A DNA stretch of 64,000 bases, from NCBI GenBank assembly GCA_934277545.1, contig CAKQUG010000005.1, positions 1 through 64,000 on the forward strand, written 5' to 3'. A program made the translations under genes and the position numbers. This stretch comes from an uncultured Alphaproteobacteria bacterium (GTDB lineage: Bacteria > Pseudomonadota > Alphaproteobacteria > RF32 > CAG-239). The notes below the pieces were generated by a model, which searched no databases, had not been told where the DNA came from, and saw nothing but the letters and a program-made list of their open reading frames with translations. Shown here piece after piece: positions 32,678 to 42,400 of the stretch (positions are counted from its first letter, which is position 1; every line of letters starts with the position of its first letter).

Positions 32678-33368
32678 ATCTTCTCTCCCTACTATTAAAA
32701 TCTTTAACAATCTCTTCTAATTCAGCTTTTGAAAAATCCGGCCACAGCGTCGGTGAAAAATACATTTCGCTATAAGCCAGCTGCCACAGCAGATAATTGC
32801 TGATTCTTTGCTCGCCGCTGGTGCGTATCAGCAAATCAGGCTCCGGCATACCCGCCGTATACAGCATTGAGGCAAACATATCGCAATCCACATCTTCCGG
32901 CCGTAAATCGCCGTTTTTTACCAGCTGAGCAATTTTTTTTGCCGCAGCTGTAATTTCCTGCCTGCCGCCGTAGCTTAAAGCCACACATAGAGTCAAGCCG
33001 TCATTTTTTGAGGTTCTTTCCTCTATGCTCGCCATTTTTGCAACAATATCAGACGCCAGCATATAGCGTTCACCGATAAAGACTATCCGAGCATTATTTT
33101 CTTCCAGTTCTTTAAAGCTGTTATCCAAATAGTTGCGCAACAGATTCATCAGTCCGTCAACCTCAGACTTTTCCCGCTGCCAATTTTCGGTAGAAAACGC
33201 ATAAACAGTCATATACTTGACACCGAGATTTTTCACGGCCTTTGCCGTATCCACCAGCGTTTCCGCACCTTTTTTATGTCCCATAACCACAGGAAGACCG
33301 CGCTTTTTAGCCCAGCGGCGGTTTCCATCCATGATAAATGCTATATGTTGCAAGTTTTCGGCAATCAC
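32664..33368 (-). CDS. uppS: Undecaprenyl diphosphate synthase
   Basis: A 234-residue cis-prenyltransferase that builds the C55 lipid carrier of peptidoglycan and O-antigen synthesis. HIAFIMDGNRRWAKKRG (8-24, catalytic Asp14) and PDLLIRTSGEQRISNYLLWQLAYSE are diagnostic. The start is GTG at 33368. It overlaps cdsA by 14 bases and follows frr by 11. Confidence 0.97.
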   Translation of the reverse strand: MIAENLQHIAFIMDGNRRWAKKRGLPVVMGHKKGAETLVDTAKAVKNLGVKYMTVYAFSTENWQREKSEVDGLMNLLRNYLDNSFKELEENNARIVFIGERYMLASDIVAKMASIEERTSKNDGLTLCVALSYGGRQEITAAAKKIAQLVKNGDLRPEDVDCDMFASMLYTAGMPEPDLLIRTSGEQRISNYLLWQLAYSEMYFSPTLWPDFSKAELEEIVKDFNSRERRYGKS

Positions 33369-33379
33369 GGCTCTTTATC

Positions 33380-33943
33380 CTATACCTGCATAATGTCTTT
33401 TTCTTTTAGCGCAACCTGTTCATCCACCTTGCGAATGGTGTCATCGGTCCACTTTTGAATATCGTTATTATATTTCTTTTCCTCGTCTTCGGAAATAAGC
33501 GAATCTTTTTTCAGTTTTTTAACCTCATCCATAGCGTCGCGGCGAATGTTGCGAACGGCAACTTTACATTGTTCAGCATATTTGCCGCAAATTTTCACCA
33601 GCTCTTTACGACGCTCCTCGCTCAACGGAGGAATCGGAATACGAATCAGCTGACCGTCTGACATTGGGTTCAAGCCTAAATCACTTTCGCGCAAGGCTTT
33701 TTCAACGCTTTTTGCCAAGCCTTTATCCCAAACGCTGACCGACAGCGTACGCGCGTCCGGTACACCGACGGTGCCGACCTGACTAATCGGGGTCATACTG
33801 CCATAGGCTTCAACCAGCACGCCGTCAAGCAGGCTGGCGTGAGCACGGCCGGCGCGAAGTCCGGCAAAATCCGTTTTCAGCGCATCTAAACTTTTTTCCA
33901 TACGACCCAAGGTTTCAGTTTTAATTTTTTCAAAATCAGACAT
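33380..33943 (-). CDS. frr: Ribosome recycling factor
   Basis: A 187-residue tRNA-shaped protein that splits post-termination ribosomes with EF-G. LKTDFAGLRAGRAHASLLDGVLVEAYG and RIPIPPLSEERRKELVKICG are the standard blocks. AGAGG before the ATG. Between pyrH and uppS, the usual order. Confidence 0.98.
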   Translation of the reverse strand: MSDFEKIKTETLGRMEKSLDALKTDFAGLRAGRAHASLLDGVLVEAYGSMTPISQVGTVGVPDARTLSVSVWDKGLAKSVEKALRESDLGLNPMSDGQLIRIPIPPLSEERRKELVKICGKYAEQCKVAVRNIRRDAMDEVKKLKKDSLISEDEEKKYNNDIQKWTDDTIRKVDEQVALKEKDIMQV

Positions 33944-33958
33944 TTTTACCTCTTTATT

Positions 33959-34669
33959 TTATTTAATTATTGTACACTTTGCCAGACCGCAAACAGCCTC
34001 GACAATCGAATTTTTTCCTTTTTGCGCAAACACCATAATCGGAATATTATTTTCCGCCGCCATAGTGATTGCAGTCATATCCATAACTTTAAGTTTTTTA
34101 GCTTCAACTTCGGCAAAACTAACAGTTTCATAACGTTTAGCATCAGGATTGCTTCTCGGGTCGGAATCATACACACCGTCAACCTGCGTTGCTTTCATAA
34201 TTACATCACAGTGCATTTCCGCCGCACGTAAAGCCGCACCTGAATCCGTGGTAAAATACGGGTTGCCGGTACCGGCGGCAAAAATAACCACCCGACCTTT
34301 ATCCAAAGATTTCATTGCCTCGCGAAAACTATAAGTTTCGCATACTTGCGGCATTACCAAACCCGAATAAATTTCCACAGGACAGCCGGCACGCTCAATA
34401 GCGGTTTTCATTACCAGCGCATTCATCAGGGTTGCCATCATACCTACCTGGTCAGCGACGCTTCTGTCCATTCCTTCACTGGCGTTTTTAGCACCACGGA
34501 AAAAATTTCCGCCGCCGATAACCAGACAAATCTGCACACCGAGCTCACGCACTTTAGCAACTTCTTCAGCCAATGCGGCGGCTATTCCGGCATCAACACC
34601 AAAGCCTTTATCCCCCATCAAGCCTTCGCCCGAAAGTTTGAGCAATATTCTTTTATAAACAGGTTTCAT
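33959..34669 (-). CDS. pyrH: Uridylate kinase
   Basis: A 236-residue amino-acid-kinase-fold UMP kinase. KRILLKLSGEGLMGDKGFG at the start, LVIGGGNFFRGA, and ATQVDGVYDSDPRSNPDAKRYE are characteristic. AAGGTGAG precedes the ATG. First gene of the pyrH-frr-uppS-cdsA-rseP-bamA-lpxD-fabZ block in this window; tsf and rpsB, often just upstream, are not here and plsY is divergent instead. Confidence 0.98.
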   Translation of the reverse strand: MKPVYKRILLKLSGEGLMGDKGFGVDAGIAAALAEEVAKVRELGVQICLVIGGGNFFRGAKNASEGMDRSVADQVGMMATLMNALVMKTAIERAGCPVEIYSGLVMPQVCETYSFREAMKSLDKGRVVIFAAGTGNPYFTTDSGAALRAAEMHCDVIMKATQVDGVYDSDPRSNPDAKRYETVSFAEVEAKKLKVMDMTAITMAAENNIPIMVFAQKGKNSIVEAVCGLAKCTIIK

Positions 34670-34827
34670 TTTCTCACCTTATACTAATCTGATTGTATGT
34701 TACGCATTTTACCGCCGTTGTCATCAATATTTTACACGTTTTCAGCAGAATTTTTTTAAACAATAAAATAGGGTTGAAAATTTTACATTTTCTGTTAATG
34801 ATAGAAAAAATTTCAAACAGGAGAAAG

Positions 34828-35469
34828 ATGATGACTTTATATATGTTTTTATGCGCAATCGGCGGCTATTTGGCCGGGTCAATACCGTTCGGACTGGTTT
34901 TGTGCTTTATGGCCGGCTACGGAGATATCCGCAAAATCGGATCCGGCAATATCGGCGCCACCAACGTTTTGCGCACCGGAAACAAAACTTTAGCTTTGTT
35001 AACCGTGCTACTGGACGCGTTCAAAGCAGGTTTGGCCGCCTATGCAGCTTATCATCTTTTGCCGGAAACACCGTTTTCTTTTGCCGACACAAACACAACA
35101 TTAAACGTGTTCGGCTCTTTGCTGGCAGGCTCATTCGGCGTTATCGGACATAACTTTCCGGTTTGGCTCAAATTCAAAGGCGGAAAAGGCGTAGCCTCGG
35201 CATTCGGTCTTATTCTAATGACACAATGGCAGGTAGCTTTAATTGCTCTGGCGGTTTGGTTGGTAATGGCTTTTACTTTTCGTTATTCATCACTTGCCGC
35301 ATTGACAGCGGCTGCCTCAATACCGGTAGTGGCATTTTTTATGTGCCCTCCCGTTTATGCCGCTTTTTACACAATAATTGCCTTACTTGTAATTGTGCGC
35401 CACCACGCCAATATTGCCCGCTTATTGAACGGCACGGAAAGCAAAATCAGCTTAAAGAAAAAGGCTTAA
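34828..35469 (+). CDS. plsY: Glycerol-3-phosphate acyltransferase PlsY
   Basis: A 213-residue membrane enzyme that acylates glycerol-3-phosphate from acyl-phosphate, the first step of phospholipid synthesis. GSIPFGLVLC, GSGNIGATNVLRTG and WLKFKGGKGVAS are the three PlsY motifs. The ATG at 34828 has CAGGAG upstream; an extension to 34693 would overlap promoter sequence. It is 3 bases before dprA. Confidence 0.97.
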   Translation: MMTLYMFLCAIGGYLAGSIPFGLVLCFMAGYGDIRKIGSGNIGATNVLRTGNKTLALLTVLLDAFKAGLAAYAAYHLLPETPFSFADTNTTLNVFGSLLAGSFGVIGHNFPVWLKFKGGKGVASAFGLILMTQWQVALIALAVWLVMAFTFRYSSLAALTAAASIPVVAFFMCPPVYAAFYTIIALLVIVRHHANIARLLNGTESKISLKKKA

Positions 35470-35472
35470 AAC

Positions 35473-36594
35473 GTGGTTGACAGCGAGCTTTTAAATATTT
35501 TGCGCATGATGCTGACCGAGGGAATCGGTCCGATTACATTCTATAAATATATGCAGACTTACAACAGTTTGGATAAGGTTTTGAGTGCAGTTACGCAAAA
35601 GAAAAAGCTCTGTCCTCCGGCGCTTGCCGAAAAAGAACTTGAACGGGCGGCGGCACTCGGAGTTAAACTGATTGCCTATACAAGCACCGCTTACCCCGAA
35701 TCGTTAAAGCAGTTAAACGACGCTCCGCCGATATTATACGCTTTAGGCAACACCGATTTATTAAACTATCCTCTGAGCATGGCGATTGTAGGCGCCCGCA
35801 ACGCCTCAATCAACGGCCGCAAAATAGCCTCGCGAATCGCCTATGATTTGACAGAAAACGATGTTTTAGTGGTTTCCGGCATGGCTCGCGGCATAGACAG
35901 CGCCGCCCATAAAGGCGCTTTATATGCCAAAGAAAAGCACGGACCGACAATAGCCGTTTTGGGTACCGGTGTTGATGTGGTTTATCCGTCGGAAAATAAA
36001 GATTTGTACAAGAACATTGCCGAACAAGGCTTGATTATTTCAGAACTTCCGTTCGGCACAGCGGCGCAGATTTCTACTTTTCCGCGGCGGAATCGAATTA
36101 TTTCCGCCCTTTCCGCCGGAACTTTGGTGGTGGAAGCAAGCATGCACTCCGGTTCGCTGATTACGGCAAAATGCGCACTGGAACAAGGGAAAGATATTTT
36201 CGCCGTTCCCGGCTCTCCGCTGGAAAATCGTTCACAGGCACCGAATCTCTTAATTAAAGAAGGAGCTGTTTTAACAGAAAACGCCGACGACATACTTAAT
36301 GTATTAAGTATAAGTCAAAACCGGCAAATAAAAAACACCCAACTGAGTTTGAAGCCTCTTGACAAAGCGGAAAATCGTGTAAATATTTCTGACATTAAAA
36401 TTGCTGAGCCGCAATCGGAAAAAGAAGACAAAGTTTCTTTAATCGAACTTATCTCTTTTGAAGGTGTGGATATAGATGAGCTATTGCGTTCCAGCGGTTT
36501 AACGCAAGCCGACTTTTTTTCGCAGCTCTTGGATTTGGAGTTTAGCGGGAAAATAGAACGGCAGGCCGGCAACCGGGTGGCGCGCTTAAAATAA
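35473..36594 (+). CDS. dprA: DNA processing protein DprA
   Basis: A 373-residue protein that receives incoming single-stranded DNA and loads RecA during transformation. The Rossmann core begins MAIVGARNASINGRKIASRIAYDL, followed by VVSGMARGIDSAAHKGAL, VLGTGVDVVYPSENKDLY and FPRRNRIISALS. A C-terminal winged-helix domain (about 315-370) follows a charged linker. Start is GTG at 35473, 3 bases after plsY. Works in the same pathway as comEC at 1195. Confidence 0.96.
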   Translation: MVDSELLNILRMMLTEGIGPITFYKYMQTYNSLDKVLSAVTQKKKLCPPALAEKELERAAALGVKLIAYTSTAYPESLKQLNDAPPILYALGNTDLLNYPLSMAIVGARNASINGRKIASRIAYDLTENDVLVVSGMARGIDSAAHKGALYAKEKHGPTIAVLGTGVDVVYPSENKDLYKNIAEQGLIISELPFGTAAQISTFPRRNRIISALSAGTLVVEASMHSGSLITAKCALEQGKDIFAVPGSPLENRSQAPNLLIKEGAVLTENADDILNVLSISQNRQIKNTQLSLKPLDKAENRVNISDIKIAEPQSEKEDKVSLIELISFEGVDIDELLRSSGLTQADFFSQLLDLEFSGKIERQAGNRVARLK

Positions 36595-36607
36595 GGTATA
36601 AAATAAA

Positions 36608-39070
36608 ATGAAGTTAGTTGTTGTAGAATCTCCGGCAAAAGCCAAAACAATCAATAAGTATCTGGGTTCAGACTATAAAGTTTTGGCCAGCTATGGACAT
36701 ATCCGAGATTTGCCCAGCAAAGACGGCTCTGTAGACCCGGACAATGACTTTGCCATGACTTGGGAGTTCAGTCCCGTGGGCAAAAAGCACCTCAACGATA
36801 TTATCGCTGCGCTTAAAGACTGCGACACACTTATTCTCGCATCCGACCCGGATAGAGAAGGAGAAGCTATTGCTTGGCATATTCTGGAAGAACTGAAAGA
36901 AAAGAAAAAACTCAACGGCAAAAAAATTGAGCGCGTGGTTTTCCACGAAATTACAAAATCAGCCGTCAAGGAAGGTATTGAAAACCCGCGGGAAATAGAC
37001 CAGGATTTAGTCAGCGCCTATATGGCTCGCCGTGCTTTGGATTACTTGGTGGGTTTCAATTTATCACCGATTTTATGGCGTAAACTTCCGGGCTCTAAAT
37101 CGGCAGGACGCGTACAATCTGTAGCTCTGCGTTTGATTTGTGACCGTGAAAATGAAATTGATAAATTTAAGCCGGAAGAATATTGGACTATTGATGTTAA
37201 TGTTTTGACTGCGCAAAAAGCGGAAATGTTAACCCATTTAATTAACTTAGACGGCAAAAAATTAGACAAGTTTACAATTAACAGCGAAGAAAAGGCCCTT
37301 GCCGCCAAAACTAAAATAGAAGCTCAAAATTTTGCAATTTCAAACGTTGAACGCAAAAAAGCCAGCCGCTATCCGGCTCCGCCGTTTACCACATCCACCT
37401 TGCAGCAGGAAGCCGCTCGCAAGCTGCGTTTTTCTGCTAAAAAAACCATGCAGGTGGCGCAAAAACTTTATGAAGCCGGTATTATCACTTATATGCGTAC
37501 CGATGCCGTAAACCTTTCTAAAGAAGCCATAAAAGCCTGCCGCAAAGCTATTGAAAAGTATTTTGGTGCAAGTTATTTGCCAAAGACCGCAAAAGAATAT
37601 AAAAACAAAACCAAAAACGCACAGGAAGCACACGAGGCCATTCGTCCGTCCGATGTGATGAACACTCCGAAAAAAATGGAACAGAAACTGGACAGCGATG
37701 CCCATAAACTTTATGAACTGATTTGGAAACGCACGGTTGCCTGCCAGATGAATCCGGCAATTTTAGACCGCGTTGTGGTTGACGCCAAATCGGCTGACGG
37801 CAAAATTTTGCTACGCGCCAACGGACAAGTGATTCAATTTGACGGTTTCTTAAAACTTTATCAAGAAAGCAAAGACGATTCCGATGATGACGACGAAAAC
37901 ACCATTTTGCCAAATGTGGAGCCGGGTGAATCCGTTGAAAAAAAGGAAATTAAACCAACCCAGCATTTTACCACGCCGCCGCCGAGATTTACGGAAGCAA
38001 GTTTGGTTAAAAAGCTGGAAGAACTTGGTATCGGACGACCGTCAACTTATGCCAACATTATTGCCGTTTTGCAGGAACGTAAATATGTAAAAGTGGAAAA
38101 ACTGCGTTTTATTCCGGAAGACCGCGGCCGAATTGTTACCGTATTTTTGGAAAACTTTTTCAAAAAATATGTTGAATATGACTTTACGGCGCAAATGGAA
38201 GAATTTTTGGATGATGTTTCTGCCGGTGCCATGCAATGGAAAAAACTGCTGGCCGGATTTTGGGCTAAGTTTATCAAAAACATAGACGAAGTTAAACCGC
38301 TGCAGCTGACCGAAGTGATTAACAAAGTTGACGAAGCGCTTTCCGCCCATCTGTTTCCGCCGCGTGAAGACGGTTCCGACCCGAGAATTTGCCCGAAATG
38401 CGGCAAAGGACGCTTAAGCATAAAGTTCGGCAAGTTCGGCGCCTTTTTAGGTTGTTCAAACTACCCGGAATGTTCGTACACTAAGCCTTTGACCGACACT
38501 AAGGAAGAAGAGGAAGAAGCCGCCAATGCCAGCGCACAAAAACTTGCCAGTGGCGAAGATAAAATTTTGTGTCAGATGAACGAACAAAATGTTTATTTGC
38601 GCAAAGGACCATACGGCTACTATGTTCAGCTCGGCGATGCCTCCGGCAATACAGAAAAGCCAAAACGCTGTTCGCTGCCTAAGTTTGTGAAACCGGAAGA
38701 ATTATCAGCCGAGCAAGCGCAAATTCTGCTTTCTCTGCCTCGTGATTTGGGCAACGGAATAGAAGTAAATATCGGCAAATTCGGACAATATATTAAGCAA
38801 GGCACAAAATCAAAATCTTTGAGCGGCGAAGATAATATATTTAACATTACGGCAGAGCGCGCCGAAGAGCTTTTGAAAAACGCCGTGGCCAAGCCTGAAC
38901 CAGCGATTTTAGCTCAGCATCCGACTACAAAAGAAAATATTACCTTAAATAAAGGACGCTATGGTATGTATTTGAAATGCGGCAAAAATAATTACGCCAT
39001 TCCAAAAGGTTATGCCCCGAGTTCACTGACCGCCGAAGAGGCAATACAGATTGTAACCGCAAAAAAATAG
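36608..39070 (+). CDS. topA: DNA topoisomerase I
   Basis: An 820-residue type IA topoisomerase that relaxes negative supercoils. TOPRIM domain at the N-terminus with VVESPAKAKTI and DPDREGEA (80-87); catalytic Tyr295 in GIITYMRTDA. One C4 zinc finger (CPKCGKGRLSIKFGKFGAFLGC-x5-C) is followed by C-terminal repeats with GPYGYYVQLG, GKFGQYIKQG and GRYGMYLKCG. Downstream of dprA by 13 bases, an arrangement frequent in alphaproteobacteria. Confidence 0.98.
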   Translation: MKLVVVESPAKAKTINKYLGSDYKVLASYGHIRDLPSKDGSVDPDNDFAMTWEFSPVGKKHLNDIIAALKDCDTLILASDPDREGEAIAWHILEELKEKKKLNGKKIERVVFHEITKSAVKEGIENPREIDQDLVSAYMARRALDYLVGFNLSPILWRKLPGSKSAGRVQSVALRLICDRENEIDKFKPEEYWTIDVNVLTAQKAEMLTHLINLDGKKLDKFTINSEEKALAAKTKIEAQNFAISNVERKKASRYPAPPFTTSTLQQEAARKLRFSAKKTMQVAQKLYEAGIITYMRTDAVNLSKEAIKACRKAIEKYFGASYLPKTAKEYKNKTKNAQEAHEAIRPSDVMNTPKKMEQKLDSDAHKLYELIWKRTVACQMNPAILDRVVVDAKSADGKILLRANGQVIQFDGFLKLYQESKDDSDDDDENTILPNVEPGESVEKKEIKPTQHFTTPPPRFTEASLVKKLEELGIGRPSTYANIIAVLQERKYVKVEKLRFIPEDRGRIVTVFLENFFKKYVEYDFTAQMEEFLDDVSAGAMQWKKLLAGFWAKFIKNIDEVKPLQLTEVINKVDEALSAHLFPPREDGSDPRICPKCGKGRLSIKFGKFGAFLGCSNYPECSYTKPLTDTKEEEEEAANASAQKLASGEDKILCQMNEQNVYLRKGPYGYYVQLGDASGNTEKPKRCSLPKFVKPEELSAEQAQILLSLPRDLGNGIEVNIGKFGQYIKQGTKSKSLSGEDNIFNITAERAEELLKNAVAKPEPAILAQHPTTKENITLNKGRYGMYLKCGKNNYAIPKGYAPSSLTAEEAIQIVTAKK

Positions 39071-39161
39071 CGTATTTTTAGAGGATTGCTGACAAATTTG
39101 CTTGCAAAATTGATTATAAACAGTTATACCTTTGACAAATATTGAAAAAAATGAGGTTTTA

Positions 39162-39383
39162 ATGAGTAAAGAAGAATTGTTGGAATTAACCGGCGAAGTT
39201 ATTGAAAAACTGCCAAACGCCATGTTTCGCGTCCGTTTGGAAAACGGTGTGGAGATTTTGGCGCATACTGCAGGAAAAATGCGTAAGTTCCGTATCCGCG
39301 TTATGGTCGGCGACAAAGTTGATATTGAAATGACGCCGTACGACCTGACTAAAGGGCGCATTACTTTCCGCCATAAAGATTAA
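39162..39383 (+). CDS. infA: Translation initiation factor IF-1
   Basis: A 73-residue OB-fold protein that occupies the ribosomal A site during initiation. [27 protein letters not shown] and the [10 protein letters not shown] end are diagnostic. The ATG at 39162 is preceded by ATGAGG; in-frame codons upstream are leader. Ends at a strong terminator. Confidence 0.97.
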   Translation: MSKEELLELTGEVIEKLPNAMFRVRLENGVEILAHTAGKMRKFRIRVMVGDKVDIEMTPYDLTKGRITFRHKD

Positions 39384-39387
39384 GAAA

Positions 39388-39411
39388 GAAGCCGGCACGG
39401 CTTCTTTTTTT
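39388..39411 (+). terminator. Terminator of infA
   Basis: GAAGCCG-GCA-CGGCTTC stem followed by seven T, directly after the stop codon. Confidence 0.92.
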
Positions 39412-39440
39412 ATGTCTTTAGATGCTGATTATCCGTAAAC

Positions 39441-39473
39441 AAAAATCCTCAACCGCAAGATTGAGGATTTTTT
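39441..39473. terminator. Bidirectional terminator, serves the autotransporter gene
   Basis: AAAAATCCTCAA pairs with TTGAGGATTTTT around an 8-base loop, with A and T runs on both sides. Confidence 0.9.
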
Positions 39474-39489
39474 ACTGAAAGTAAACTCA

Positions 39490-42400
39490 TTACCACTTGT
39501 AGCGGATATTTCCACCGACACCCCAAGCACTGTAGCTTGAACCGAAGGTATAGTTACCGAACGCTCCGAGCGAGAAGTTTTTAACAATTTCAGCGTCGGC
39601 GCCGACTTCAATACGTCCCAAAGTTTCGTTTTCAATGGTCTTGTCAAACGTCGTATCGTTAACTTTGACATTGCCGCCGTTGGCGATAGTCTGAATTACC
39701 GACGGTTTAATATAACCGGTTGTCGGCAGCTGGCGTTCATTGTTAAACTGATATTCATATTTAATACCGGCTTCAAGTTCTATATCGTGAATGGTATCAA
39801 AACTTACTTCCTTGCCGGTTGAATCTTTGATGTCATCAAATTTGATATAGTCATAAGTAGCCTTAATTGATGGAGTCAAAACCGAACGCTGCGAGGTTTT
39901 AATATCATAGCCGATTTCAGCCTGCGCGCCTAAATTCAGTCCGTCGGTTGAAGCGCTGACGCCGTTGTCAGCCTTTATATCAGCACTTTGCATACCTCCG
40001 TAAACCGCGCCGCTCATAAACAGGTCGCCGAAATATTGACGATAGTAAGCACCGCCTAAAACGCTGGTAATATCCAATTCACTGCCATAGTTGGAAAGAA
40101 TATCACCCTCGCCTTTGCCGCTGTTTTCATAAGTGCCGTCGCGGTAAGAACCGAAGATTCCGAACTGGCTGGAAATGTTGAACTGGTGGTCATAGCCAAA
40201 GTCAACTCCGTACATTTTAACATCGGTTTCAACCGGCTTGTCAAACGTGCCGGAACGATATACCGGAGTAGCCCAAACGCTGTCTTTACCGCCCATATCA
40301 CGGAAGTTGCAGACTTTGTAGTTGCATTCATCACGATAGCAGTTGCAGCTGCCTTTATCCAAACGTCCGACATTAAACAGCAGCGAACGGCTTTGTTCAA
40401 TCGCCGAACGAGGCAAATCAATATAGGCGATAACCTCGGGGCTCAAAAACTTAGTGCGATAGAAATACCAGTCGTTAACCATTCCGTTTTCATCATGGCC
40501 GATACCGATTTCATAAATATTGCTGCTGGCTTTGGAAACAAACGTATAATCAGCCAAAGACTGCTCGGCTTGAGTTTGCGCAAAATAAATACGGTCATCA
40601 ATACCCAGTTTCAAGTTTGTCGCATTGTCAAACGCAATATTGGTGGTTCCGTAAATCTTATCGTTTACAATAATGCGATCGGCCTTCAAGTTCGGATTAT
40701 CCACATCAATGCGGATAGTACCGTTTTCGCTTTGCACCGTGTTGATGGAAAAGTCTGTCAGCACACCGTCGCCTAAATTCAGCAGGCCGGCATTTTTAAG
40801 AGTATTTGCCAAATTTTTGCTGGCAGTACCGTCGTTTGCCTTGTAGTTAATTGTTGAACCGCTGAAAATATCAAAATTGTTATTAGTCAGGCTATCGCCG
40901 TCATCCAAGTTCAGATAAGAGCCGGAATTAAGATTTACCACCGTGTTTTTAAGATTGAGCGTCGGCTCGTAATCTATGTATCCGGTTTTGCCGATATTTA
41001 ATTGCGTGTTGGCAATATTATAGACACCGGTGCCGGCAAAAGTCGAGTTAAGAATAATTTGCGACTGCGAACTGTTTACCGCTTGCGGCAAAACCGCGCT
41101 GCCAACCGACATTGTGCCCAAAATCAAATTCGGAGAATCGCCGGTAATGGTAATTGTGCCAAGGTTATAAACATCATCCGCCGTAGTGTTGAACACCAGC
41201 TTCGCCGTGTCGGACAAAGTAAAATTCATATCTCCGGCCGTTTCATTATAAATGGCTCCGCCCAAACCGCCGGTTGCGCTGTTGCCGTCAAAAGTCAAAG
41301 ACGTGTCTTTTTTCAGGCCGGCATTAAACACAGCATGACCGGAATTATATACCGCGCCGCCTTTTGCCGCTTTGTTAGCGCTGAAATTTATGCTTGCCGT
41401 ATTGGTTACATTATTGGTTTGCAAAGTGATTTTGCCCAAGTTATAAATCGCTCCGCCGTTTTCTCCGGCTGCGTTGCGCGCAAACTGCACAGTTCCGTTA
41501 TTGCCGACCGCCAATTCAATGTTGCCAAACTCATAAGTTCCGGAGGTTTGGTCTAAGTTACCGGCGTTTGCCCAAGCACCACCGTTAACTCCGGCCGTGT
41601 TATCGCTGAAAGTAAGCTCATAACCGTCCGAAACCTTAAAAGTCATACCGTCTTCATCGGCATAGTTATACATTACACCGCCGTATTTGTTTGCTTTGTT
41701 TCCGCTGAAAGCAATATTTCCGCCGGTAGCATTCACGGTTAAACGGGAAATTTCACCGTCCGGGTTGTTAGTGCCGTTTCCGCTTGCCGAATTTGCCAAA
41801 GCACCACCCAAATCGGCTTCATTTTGTTTGAATAGTATCGTATGTCCGTTTTCGGCAAAAATATCCAGCTGTCCCAAATTATCATTGGTTATGGCGCCGC
41901 CGATACCTGATCCCGACGCGGATAAAGCCTTGTTGCCGGATAATTCTATATCGGCGTTGCGAGCAATAAGCTGCAAGCGGCTTACATGTCCGGAATTATT
42001 TTCGCCTTGAGCCCGGTTATAAATGGCACCGCCTTCTGCCCCAACTCCAGGATTGGCAGAAGCGCTGATAACCTGGTTGTTTTTAAATGAACTGTCAATA
42101 ATTTCGCTGAGCGGAGAAGTATTTTCGCCGGCTGCCGTAGCATTGGCAAACGCACCGCCGTAAGACACTCCGGTTTGCGATTCCGCACGGGCGTAGTTGT
42201 TTTCAAACGTGGCTCCGCTGATGGTTATTTTTCCTTCATTATAGACAGCGCCGCCATAAACATTGTTGGTGTCGTTAACGGCATAGTTGTTGCTGAAAGT
42301 CGCACCACTGACCGAAGCGACACCGGTCAAACCATTGCCCAACGCACCGCCTTTAACCACGACACTGCCGTTAGCATGGTTGCCGTCAAAGACCAATCCG

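Noticed and set aside
40186..40776. 196-codon frame opposite the autotransporter barrel
   Set aside because: Antisense to a convincing beta-barrel; open only because of repetitive codon use on the other strand.
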